Assembly: GCA_021845705.1 (NCBI GenBank)
Contig: JAJZVJ010000112.1
Location: 1 to 7,330, forward strand
Length of the DNA stretch: 7,330 bases
Direction: 5' to 3'
From: a bacterium
Lineage (GTDB): Bacteria; Elusimicrobiota; Elusimicrobia; Elusimicrobiales; UBA9959
Shown here: in pieces, positions 1 to 6,726 of the stretch
How positions within the stretch are numbered: the stretch's first letter is position 1
Layout of the letters: each line of letters begins with the position of its first letter
The notes under the pieces: model-generated
Seen by the model: the letters and a program-made list of their open reading frames with translations, nothing else
The model's database searches: none
Told to the model about the DNA's origin: nothing
Made by a program: the position numbers and the translations under genes

Positions 1-2210
1 TGTTCATAGACGTGCTCAAGCAGGGTGAGGCCGACGGCCTGCGCCTGGGCTCGGACCTGGACGCCAAGTTCGCGGAGCTGGAGAAGGAATACGGCGGGAA
101 GCTGCACGTGGCCAAGTGGGACCTCTCGGATTTCGTGAGCGAGTCCATCCGCGGCATCCTTACGGACATAACCCTGGGCGTTATCATTATCCTCGCCATG
201 GTCTACTATGTCATGATCAAGTTCCGGTACTCCCTGCCGGTCATCATCATCCTGCCGGTGGTGCTTATAGTTGAGTTCCTGGCGCTGAAAGGGATGGGCC
301 AGACGGTGAACATCATGACGCTGGGCGGGCTTTCGGCGGCGCTGGGAATAATCGCGGACAACGCTATAGTGATAACGGAGAGTTACGTCCGGTTCCGGTC
401 CGAGAACGACCCTTCCCCGCTGGCCGCGTCGATGAGCTATATCGCGCCCATAACCATCTGGGCTACCCTGGTGAGCATCGTGGTCTTCCTGCCGCTGAAC
501 CTGCTCTCCGGCGTGTCCGGCCTGTTCTTCAAGCCGCTGGCCATGACGCTGGCGAGCACTATCGTGATCTCCCTCGTAATGGCGCTCTGCCTGCTGCCGG
601 TGCTGATCTATTATTTCGTGGAGAAGAACGGTCCCGCGCACGGGCCGGAAAAAGAGCGCCGGCTTTTTTCGGCGCTGAAGACCCTTTACCTGAAATTCAT
701 AGCCGCGGCCCTTGCCTGGCGCAAAACCGTGGTGGCGGTGATCCTGGTCCTCATGGCGGCCGGGGCGCTGGTGTTCGTCAAGCTGCCCACGGGCTTCCTG
801 CCGGAATGGGACGAGGGGGATATAGTTTTCGACTACCACGCCCCCGCGGAACTGTCCATAGACGCCGTGGACGCGATGCTGACCCGGGTCGAGGGCGTGA
901 TCTCTAAAACCCCCGAACTTAAGATGTTCATCCGGAAAACCGGCACCCACCTGGGTACGGCTTTCGCGCCTCCCGGGGTAGGCGAGATCATCGTGATGCT
1001 GAAGGCGGACAGGGCCCGTTCCACGTTTGAAATAATGGACGATCTGCGGGACAAGGTGGCGAAGGAATTCCCGGACCTGGACACGGACTTCCACCAGATC
1101 CTGCCGGACCGGCTGGGCGACCTTACCGGCAGCGCCAAGCCCATAGTGGTAAGCGTGGTGGGCAGCGATCTCGCCAAAGCCCGGGAGGCCGCGGGCAGGG
1201 TCCAGGCCAAGCTTGAAAAAATAAGCGGGCTTAACGGGATCCTTATAGACCTGCCGCCGCCTCAGAAAGAGATCCGGGTGGTACCGGACCAGAAAAGGCT
1301 CTCGCTCCTGGGGCTCACCAGCGCCGACGCGTTCCGGTATTCCGGGCTGGCGCTCTACGGGGAAACCGTCACCTCGGTAGCCAGGGGGGTGCAGCTTATC
1401 GGCGTGCGCTCCATGTACGCCGGCGCCTTCCGCGGCGACGCCTCCGCGCTGGGCCGCATCCCGGTCTATACCGCCAACGGCGGCGTGCTGCCGCTTTCCC
1501 GGCTGATGAGTTTCAGCGCGCAGGAGCAGATGCCGGAGGTGCATCACAAGAACGGTTCTATCGTGGTAAGCGTGAACGCGGAGATCTCGGGCAGGCCGCT
1601 GGGCGACGTGGTGCGCGACATAAAGGCGGCTCTGGCCGGCATGAGCTCGCCTGATTACACCATAGAACTGGAGGGCAATTATAAGCAGCAGCAGAGTTCC
1701 TTCAGAGAGCTGCTGGCGGTGCTGCTGTTCTCCGTAATGCTGATCCTGCTGTGCCTGCTCTTTATCTTTGAATCGTATCTTACCTCGCTGGCGGTTTTCG
1801 CGGGGACGCTGGCCTCCACCACCTTCGTGGTGTTCGGGCTTAAGCTGACCGGCATCGAGTTCGACGTTTCCTCGTTCACCGGGATGATAACGGTAATGGG
1901 CATAGTGGTGAACAACGGGATACTGGTGATAGCTTTCGCGGAGCGGGCGCGGACGGCCGGAGTTGAAACGCTGAAAGCGCTGACGGACGCCTGCGCCCTG
2001 CGGTTCCGGCCGGTGCTTATAACGAACCTCGCGGCGATAGCCGGCTTCCTTCCCATGGCGCTGAACATAGGCAAAGGCGGAGAGGTCCTGCGGCCTTTTT
2101 CCGTCGCCATGATAAGCGGCCTGGTCGGGGCCATGTTCTTTTCCCTCGTGGCTATCCCCGTCTTCTACCTGGCCCTGCATAGCCGCAAGGCCGATCAGAA
2201 TATAAAATAA
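1..2210 (+). CDS. RND-family efflux transporter permease, 5'-truncated (C-terminal ~735 residues)
   Basis: Inner-membrane proton-driven pump of the RND superfamily, which normally works with a periplasmic adaptor and an outer-membrane channel. The frame is open to the left edge (codons from base 3), so the start is outside; families of about 1000-1050 residues suggest roughly 300 are missing (TM1 and most of the first porter domain). Counting the GTG at 12 as residue 1, membrane segments lie near 51-69, 74-92, 101-121, 141-165, 174-203, 238-257, then a large periplasmic loop (about 260-560), then 567-587, 592-612, 620-645, 668-690 and 695-722, matching TM2-TM12. The TM4 motif reads GIIADNAIV (D116, N117) and the TM10 motif GIVVNNGIL (N634, N635). 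The stretch PDRLGDLTGSAKPI and the TGTHLG segment resemble CzcA-like/heavy-metal-type RND proteins more than AcrB, but substrate cannot be told from this. The stop TAA is at 2208-2210, just before a terminator. Confidence 0.96.
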   Translation, partial: FIDVLKQGEADGLRLGSDLDAKFAELEKEYGGKLHVAKWDLSDFVSESIRGILTDITLGVIIILAMVYYVMIKFRYSLPVIIILPVVLIVEFLALKGMGQTVNIMTLGGLSAALGIIADNAIVITESYVRFRSENDPSPLAASMSYIAPITIWATLVSIVVFLPLNLLSGVSGLFFKPLAMTLASTIVISLVMALCLLPVLIYYFVEKNGPAHGPEKERRLFSALKTLYLKFIAAALAWRKTVVAVILVLMAAGALVFVKLPTGFLPEWDEGDIVFDYHAPAELSIDAVDAMLTRVEGVISKTPELKMFIRKTGTHLGTAFAPPGVGEIIVMLKADRARSTFEIMDDLRDKVAKEFPDLDTDFHQILPDRLGDLTGSAKPIVVSVVGSDLAKAREAAGRVQAKLEKISGLNGILIDLPPPQKEIRVVPDQKRLSLLGLTSADAFRYSGLALYGETVTSVARGVQLIGVRSMYAGAFRGDASALGRIPVYTANGGVLPLSRLMSFSAQEQMPEVHHKNGSIVVSVNAEISGRPLGDVVRDIKAALAGMSSPDYTIELEGNYKQQQSSFRELLAVLLFSVMLILLCLLFIFESYLTSLAVFAGTLASTTFVVFGLKLTGIEFDVSSFTGMITVMGIVVNNGILVIAFAERARTAGVETLKALTDACALRFRPVLITNLAAIAGFLPMALNIGKGGEVLRPFSVAMISGLVGAMFFSLVAIPVFYLALHSRKADQNIK

Positions 2211-2241
2211 AAAGCCGCGGGGAGTTCCCCGCGGTTCTTTT
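2211..2241. terminator. Bidirectional intrinsic terminator between convergent genes
   Basis: A perfect 8-bp GC stem, CCGCGGGG (2215-2222) and CCCCGCGG (2227-2234), encloses the loop AGTT, and the adjoining A/T pair can extend it by one more. On the + strand it is followed by TTCTTTT, serving the RND gene that stops at 2210. On the - strand it is followed by CTTTTTATTTTAT, serving the agmatinase gene that stops at 2260. The position between two convergent stop codons fits a shared terminator. Confidence 0.88.
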
Positions 2242-2259
2242 GCCGGGCCCGCGCCGGTC

Positions 2260-3120
2260 CTAGCTCAGGTAGCCCATAAGGCGGTATATCAGTTTCGCGG
2301 TGTTCAGTTCCGTGATGTTGGAGCCTTTCACGGGCGCCGCTTCCATTACGTCCACCCCTACGACTTTTTTCTTTGCGCAGACGGCCTTGAACAGGCGCAG
2401 CGCGTCGTACCACATAAAGCCGCCGGGCTGCGGCGTGCCTGTGCCCGGCATCACGGCGGGGTCGAACCCGTCCACGTCTATTGTCATGTAGACGGTATCG
2501 GTAAGCTCGCGCAGTATGTCCCGCTCCAGCTTTTTGAAGTCCAGGTTCTCGTGCATCAGGTGCGTAGTGACGTGGCCCGCGCTGTGGAACTGCCGCTCGT
2601 CCGCGCCCACGCTGCGTATGCCTACCTGTACCACCTTGTTGGTGCGCGAGACGGGGTAAACCGCGCAGGCGTGGCTGCGCTTGGAGCCGCAATAGGTCAG
2701 GCGCAGGTCCGCGTGGGCGTCGAAATGGAGTACCGACAGGTTCTTATGGCGCTTTATGAAGGGCGGCAGCAGCGCCTGCGTTACGCTATGCTCGCCGCCT
2801 ATAAAGAACGGGAGGGCCGTGGTGGCTGAAAGCAGCTTTTCCACCGTCCGCTCCAGGCGGGGAAAGAACTGCTTCTCGGTAAGCGCGCAGTTCACCGGCT
2901 GCGTGGTGAAAATGCCCTTCTTCCAGGTTTCTGCCTTTGTCTCCTCGTCCCAGAGCTCAAGCTGGTAGGAAGCGTCTATTACGGCGGCCGGGCCGTACTT
3001 GGTCCCCTGGCCGTACGAGGTGGTCTTTTCGTACGGCACGGGCACCACTACGAAGGCCGCGTCCTTGAAATTTATCGTCTTTCGGAGTACGAACTGGTTT
3101 TCCGCCGGTTTAAAAAGCAT
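2260..3120 (-). CDS. speB: Agmatinase (ureohydrolase family)
   Basis: Hydrolyses agmatine to putrescine and urea in the cytoplasm, using a binuclear manganese centre. The 286-residue product has the family length and all expected metal-ligand motifs: GGEHS (H111), DAHAD (D134, H136, D138) and IDVDGFDP (D215, D217). It also has the conserved His in KRSHAC (H150), the PGTGTP loop (225-230) and a C-terminal acidic VDVME (E260). The PGTGTPxPGG form and the neighbouring arginine decarboxylase favour agmatinase over arginase or formimidoylglutamase. I chose the ATG at 3118-3120 because AAGGGGG lies four bases upstream and the protein then starts MLFKP; an in-frame GTG at 3177 would add 19 unconserved-looking residues without a ribosome site. 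It lies 86 bases downstream of pdaD on the same strand and is probably co-transcribed with it. The stop TAG is at 2260-2262, next to the shared terminator. Confidence 0.93.
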   Translation of the reverse strand: MLFKPAENQFVLRKTINFKDAAFVVVPVPYEKTTSYGQGTKYGPAAVIDASYQLELWDEETKAETWKKGIFTTQPVNCALTEKQFFPRLERTVEKLLSATTALPFFIGGEHSVTQALLPPFIKRHKNLSVLHFDAHADLRLTYCGSKRSHACAVYPVSRTNKVVQVGIRSVGADERQFHSAGHVTTHLMHENLDFKKLERDILRELTDTVYMTIDVDGFDPAVMPGTGTPQPGGFMWYDALRLFKAVCAKKKVVGVDVMEAAPVKGSNITELNTAKLIYRLMGYLS

Positions 3121-3124
3121 GGTT

Positions 3125-3131
3125 CCCCCTT
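3125..3131 (-). promoter_or_regulatory. Ribosome binding site of speB
   Basis: AAGGGGG on the - strand is followed by AACC and then the ATG at 3120. This purine-rich site decides the start in favour of 3120 over the upstream in-frame GTG at 3177. Confidence 0.75.
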
Positions 3132-3169
3132 GCGTGCGGTTTAGGCGTTTTCGCGGGATGTCCGGATGG

Positions 3170-3185
3170 CGGGACACGTGGCCCG
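3170..3185. repeat. Imperfect palindrome in the pdaD-speB gap
   Basis: CGGGACACGTGGCCCG is a 16-bp inverted repeat with one mismatched pair (A/G at the fifth and twelfth bases on the + strand) around a CACGTG core. It lies in the 86-base gap between the pdaD stop and the speB start. It could be an operator or part of an mRNA hairpin, but short GC-rich palindromes are common in such DNA. Confidence 0.3.
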
Positions 3186-3206
3186 GCCTGTCGGTTTATT
3201 TTTACG

Positions 3207-3758
3207 TCAGAACAGGAACACCGCGGCGGCTACCGTCGTGGTCCAGACGCCTTCGGTGCCTATCGCGGACTGGGTTATGTTCGCGGCCCTTACTATCTTG
3301 CCGCTCAGTTTCCAGATCTCTTCTTTCTCGTCCCCGGTGCTTTCCCCGCCGAACTCTATCCCCTGGATGGTGGAAAGCATCAGCGCGGCCAGGTCTTCCG
3401 CGTAATCTCCCGTCTTCTCATCGGTCTCGCCGAAAGTGTGGTGTTCGGAAATGTAGCCGTAATGGGCGTGGTCCTTAGGTATTGCCAGGCCCACCGAGGA
3501 GGCGATAAGCCGGTGGTTCTCGTTTATGGCGTTGCGGCTGAGCACGCAGTGCACTATCTGCCCGTCCTTGAGCTTCTCTATGCCCTTCTTGGCGGGGATG
3601 ACCTTGCAGTGGGGGGGGAAAATGCTGGAGACGTGCACAAGATTGTACTTGGCTATCTTGGCGTCCCTGAGGGCTTCCTCGAAACTGGCGAGTTTCTCTT
3701 TGTGGCGGCCTAAGCCTTTGGTAAGGAATACTTCTCTGGGAACCGGGAATGTGGACAT
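3207..3758 (-). CDS. pdaD: Pyruvoyl-dependent arginine decarboxylase
   Basis: Converts arginine to agmatine and CO2 with a protein-derived pyruvoyl cofactor instead of PLP; it supplies agmatine to the agmatinase encoded next. The 183-residue proenzyme has the family's self-cleavage motif VSSIFPP. By analogy with the Methanocaldococcus jannaschii enzyme, cleavage falls between S44 and S45, giving a beta chain of 44 residues and an alpha chain of 139 residues whose S45 becomes the pyruvoyl group. E105 in GYISEHH aligns with the expected catalytic Glu (E109 in M. jannaschii, from memory). The N-terminal FLTKGLGRHKEKLASFEEAL and the AIPKDHAHYG segment are also family-typical. The ATG at 3758 is the only plausible start before the conserved N-terminus, yet no Shine-Dalgarno precedes it and a TATAAT box sits five bases after the likely start of transcription control region, hinting at a leaderless message. 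A run of eight C covers the IFPPH codons just after the cleavage serines. Confidence 0.95.
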   Translation of the reverse strand: MSTFPVPREVFLTKGLGRHKEKLASFEEALRDAKIAKYNLVHVSSIFPPHCKVIPAKKGIEKLKDGQIVHCVLSRNAINENHRLIASSVGLAIPKDHAHYGYISEHHTFGETDEKTGDYAEDLAALMLSTIQGIEFGGESTGDEKEEIWKLSGKIVRAANITQSAIGTEGVWTTTVAAAVFLF

Positions 3759-3815
3759 GCGGTAATTATAGTAAAAAGCGAAATCGCGGAACAGCGGATA
3801 GATGGCCGGCCGGCG
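3759..3815 (-). other. 57-base gap between the giant coiled-coil gene and pdaD
   Basis: It holds a self-complementary GCCGGCCGGC (3805-3814), a tiny GCG-ATTT-CGC hairpin (3778-3787) followed by five T, and then the TATAAT box. The hairpin is too short to be a convincing terminator, so read-through from the coiled-coil genes into pdaD-speB is possible, with the local promoter adding independent expression. Confidence 0.45.
3765..3770 (-). promoter_or_regulatory. Putative -10 box of pdaD (TATAAT)
   Basis: A perfect TATAAT on the - strand ends six bases before the pdaD ATG (3758). Transcription would therefore start at or within a base or two of the ATG. No good -35 is present: with 17-bp spacing the hexamer is TGTTCC (3788-3793), a poor match. 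The preceding T-run (3773-3777) makes the region AT-rich against a GC-rich background. A perfect hexamer can arise by chance, so the call is moderate. Confidence 0.5.
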
Positions 3816-6716
3816 CTACCCGCCTTTTTTCAGCTCTTTGAGCTTGTCCTGGTAATCCTTCTCCAGCCTCTCCCGCGCTTCCTTGAAGCGGCGGGCCAGG
3901 TCCGTTTCGCGGGCGGCGTAGTTCTCCTGCAGCGCGGCTTCCCGTTTCTGCAGGTCGGTTACCAGGCGCTGCTCCTGCTCCAGCAGGCTCCGCAGCTTGG
4001 ACCTTTCCGCCTCAACCTGCGAGGCGCGCATGCGGTTGGCGTCCTCAAGTTCCTTCTTCCTGGCGTCATGTTCGGCGCGCAGCCTGTTCTCAAGTTCCTC
4101 AAGCCGCGTATTAGAGGCGGAAATGGTCTCTTTAAGGGCGAGGTTCTTCTGCTCGAGCTCGTCCTTGAGGCGGCCTACGCTCTCGGCCAGCGAGCGGTCA
4201 GTCTCTATCCTGGAGGCTTTCTCCGAAAGCACGGATTGGTAGCTGCTCTCCAGCTGGGCCTGGCGGGCCTCCAGCGCTTTCTCTTTAAGCTTGTAGGCGC
4301 TGTCCATCCCGGCCAGCATGCCCTTTTCGCGCTGGAGGAAAGACTCTTCAAGTTCCTTGGACTGCGCGGCAAGCCTCGCGCTGTAATCGTCCTTCACGAA
4401 CTGCAGCTTGCGGAAATACTCGTCCTGGTCGGCGCGGCGCGCCTCCTCGGACCGCTTGGAAATGTCCGAGAGCTGGCCCAGGTAATTCTGCTCTATGTCC
4501 TTTATCTTGTCCAGGAATTCTTTTTCCAGGGTCTGGCGCAGGTCGCGCGCCTTGGTCAGGTTCTCCTGGATGAGCGCCTGGCGGCCGCGCTCGGTCTCTT
4601 CCAGCTTGCCGCCGAGTATCTCCAGCTCGTCCTTAAGGGCCGAGGTCCGCAGCGCGGCTATCCCGTTCTCTTCGGCCGCCTTGGCCAGATTTTCTTCCAG
4701 GGTCTTTATCCTGTTCTGCAGGTCGCGTTCTTTCACTTCGAAGGTTTCCAGCAGGCGCTTTTCCGTGGCGGCGGCCGCCTCGGCGGCGACGTTCTTTAAC
4801 TCGGTTTCCCTGGTCTCGAAGAAGCTTTTAAGCTCGGCTTCCCGGCGCGCGTGCCGGCGCTGCTCCTCCGCCCGCGCCAGCGCGGCCTGTTCCGCCGCGG
4901 CTCCGGCCAGCGCCGTCCTTTCGTCTTCCCAGCTCAGCCTGGCCGCTTCGGCCTGCGCCTTAAGGGCTTCGGCGTGGCGGCGGAAATTCTCGGTCACCTC
5001 GGCTTCCCGGGCTTTCAGCGTCTCAAGGAAACGCGCCTCCATTTCGGCGGCCCTCGAGTCCAGCGCGGCGCGCTCTTTTTCAAGCGCCTCTTCCTTTATA
5101 TTCAGCTGCGCCGCCAGCCGGGCGCTTTCGGCCGCGAGCCGCTCCGCGTATTCGGCGCGCAGGGCCTTCTCGCGTTCCTGGGCCTCTTGTTTTATCGCGG
5201 CCGCGCGGGCCTGCAGCTGGTCCTCGGAGCGTTTTAGCTCTTCTTCCATGCGGGCCCGTTCTGTTTCTATGACGCCGCGGGTTTCCGAGTCGCGGGAGAC
5301 GAGGGCTTCCTTAAGGCGGGCGGTCTCTTCCTGCAGGGCGTTCACCCTGGCCATTGCCGAGTCTTTCTGGGAGTTGAGGATGGCGTACTGGTGCTCTATC
5401 TCCTCGTATTTCTTCGAAAGGCTGAGTTCCTTGATCTTGTAGGATTCTTCCAGCGACTGCCGGAACAGGGAACTGCGCTCCTCGAAAGTTTTTTCCAACT
5501 CCTGCTGTTTCTGCGCAAGCATATCCCCTATCTCGGCGCGCAGGCCGGCCGCTTCCGCGCGTTCGCGGGCTATGGCGGCCTCGCGCGTCTCCATGGCGCG
5601 CATGCGGCGTTCCGTTTCAGCGGCGAATTCCGCCAGGTTGGCCGCGTACTGGGCTTCAAGGCTCTTCTCTTTTTTCAGGAGCGCGTCCCTGCGCCGGGCC
5701 GCCTCTTCCCTCAGGTCCCGTTCCAGCAGTTCGTGCTTTTCCGCAATCTCCCGTTCCCGGGCCTGGTGCTGCGATTCCAGGGCGTGCCTGGCCGCTTCCA
5801 GCGAAGTTTCTTTCTCGGAGTAAAATTGCTTAAGTTCCGCGTATTTTTCTTCCCAGGACTTTTCCCTGGCTTCCAGGGCCTCGCGGACCTTGGCGAGGGA
5901 ATCCTCCAGCCTGGCTGTCCTTTCCTTGTGCTCGGCTTCGGAGGCTTCCAGGCGGCGCGCGTACTTGTCGTCTATAAGTTTCTTGTTCTCTTCCAGCCAG
6001 CCCGCGTAGTGGGCGTACAGTTCCTGTTCGCGTCCGGAGAACTCGGCGTTCAGGCGGTCGTTCAGGGCCTTCATCTCGTCCACGCGTTCCCTGCGCATCT
6101 GGCTGCGGATCTCTTCGGCGGAGATGGCGGCGCGGCTGTGGTAGTCCGTTTCCTGCTGGGCCAGCTTCTGGCGCCAGAGCTCTTCCATCTGGCGGGCGCG
6201 CTCCAGGGCTTCTTTCTTGGCCGTTTCGCGGCCAAGCTTAAGTTCTTCTATGAAAGTTTCTCTTTCGGTCTTGAAATCGGCTTCGCGCTCGGCCTCCCAT
6301 TTCTTGAAGAGGCTCTCCATTTCCAGGCGCAGGTTCTTTTTCTGGGCGGACAACTCGGCTTCTTTTTTTTCTATAGCGGCGTTAAGGCGCTCGCGTTCCG
6401 CCTCGAATTCGGCGCGCTGGAGGGACACGGCGTCGTCCAGCATGGCCTGGTATTTCTGCCAGAGGCCGGATTCTTTCTCCACCAGCAGGCGGGCCAGGTC
6501 CTGTTCGCGTTTGGCTATGCGCTCTTCCTGGGAGCGCATCAGCGCTTCGAACTCGGCTTCCTTGGCCTTGTTGTTGCGCTGTACTTCCTCGAAGCTGCGC
6601 GAGCGCGTGGAAGCCAGCTCCAGCTCCTTCTCCCGCAGTTCGGAGGTGAGGCGCAGGACCATCTTGGCCGAGTCCAGCTCGGTCTCTTTAAGGATGTCCT
6701 CGTAATCGCTCTGCAT
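3816..6716 (-). CDS. Giant proline-free, cysteine-free coiled-coil protein (966 aa), function unknown
   Basis: I do not recognise a family. The whole chain is Glu/Lys/Arg/Ala/Leu/Gln-rich with helix-forming periodicity; reading all 966 residues I find no Pro and no Cys, and only scattered Gly (single GG at 702-703). There is no signal peptide, membrane segment or globular domain, so a cytoplasmic rod is the simplest reading. A module RE-x2-L/W/V-x3-Y/F recurs at residues 229, 284, 515, 570, 625 and 925, with variants elsewhere (for example 349). Five of the six Trp (86, 140, 181, 240, 288) fall in the first 290 residues; the sixth is W596. The C-terminus is basic (KLKELKKGG). The ATG at 6716 is supported by AGAGGA at 6721-6726, which overlaps the stop codon of the upstream coiled-coil gene, so the two are probably translationally coupled. 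Crescentin/FilP-like filament, SMC-like spacer or scaffold roles are conceivable but unproven; low-complexity coiled coils attract false homologues. Confidence 0.88.
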   Translation of the reverse strand: MQSDYEDILKETELDSAKMVLRLTSELREKELELASTRSRSFEEVQRNNKAKEAEFEALMRSQEERIAKREQDLARLLVEKESGLWQKYQAMLDDAVSLQRAEFEAERERLNAAIEKKEAELSAQKKNLRLEMESLFKKWEAEREADFKTERETFIEELKLGRETAKKEALERARQMEELWRQKLAQQETDYHSRAAISAEEIRSQMRRERVDEMKALNDRLNAEFSGREQELYAHYAGWLEENKKLIDDKYARRLEASEAEHKERTARLEDSLAKVREALEAREKSWEEKYAELKQFYSEKETSLEAARHALESQHQAREREIAEKHELLERDLREEAARRRDALLKKEKSLEAQYAANLAEFAAETERRMRAMETREAAIARERAEAAGLRAEIGDMLAQKQQELEKTFEERSSLFRQSLEESYKIKELSLSKKYEEIEHQYAILNSQKDSAMARVNALQEETARLKEALVSRDSETRGVIETERARMEEELKRSEDQLQARAAAIKQEAQEREKALRAEYAERLAAESARLAAQLNIKEEALEKERAALDSRAAEMEARFLETLKAREAEVTENFRRHAEALKAQAEAARLSWEDERTALAGAAAEQAALARAEEQRRHARREAELKSFFETRETELKNVAAEAAAATEKRLLETFEVKERDLQNRIKTLEENLAKAAEENGIAALRTSALKDELEILGGKLEETERGRQALIQENLTKARDLRQTLEKEFLDKIKDIEQNYLGQLSDISKRSEEARRADQDEYFRKLQFVKDDYSARLAAQSKELEESFLQREKGMLAGMDSAYKLKEKALEARQAQLESSYQSVLSEKASRIETDRSLAESVGRLKDELEQKNLALKETISASNTRLEELENRLRAEHDARKKELEDANRMRASQVEAERSKLRSLLEQEQRLVTDLQKREAALQENYAARETDLARRFKEARERLEKDYQDKLKELKKGG

Positions 6717-6720
6717 ACGG

Positions 6721-6726
6721 TCCTCT
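6721..6726 (-). promoter_or_regulatory. Ribosome binding site of the 966-aa coiled-coil gene
   Basis: AGAGGA on the - strand, followed by CCGT and the ATG at 6716. It overlaps the last two bases of the TAG (6725-6727) of the upstream gene, an arrangement typical of coupled translation. It also argues that the two genes are really separate and not one gene broken by a frameshift. Confidence 0.7.

Noticed and set aside
833..2134. - strand frames of 125 and 151 codons inside the RND gene
   Set aside because: They are antisense to a clear transporter and have Ser/Arg-rich shadow composition.
2195..2692. A 165-codon - strand frame overlapping the agmatinase C-terminus
   Set aside because: It is out of frame with the well-supported agmatinase and gives an Arg/Gly/Ala-rich string.
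3121..3177. Upstream GTG start for the agmatinase (19 extra residues)
   Set aside because: The ATG at 3120 has a good ribosome site at the right distance; the extension does and would overlap the likely regulatory palindrome.
3773..3787. Possible intrinsic terminator between the giant coiled-coil gene and pdaD
   Set aside because: The stem is only 3-4 bp (GCG-ATTT-CGC) before five T, too weak to call.
4068..5442. Further long + strand frames (243 and 315 codons) inside the giant coiled-coil gene
   Set aside because: Same composition artefact: Ser/Arg/Ala or Leu/Gly/Val strings with no recognisable family and no ribosome sites.
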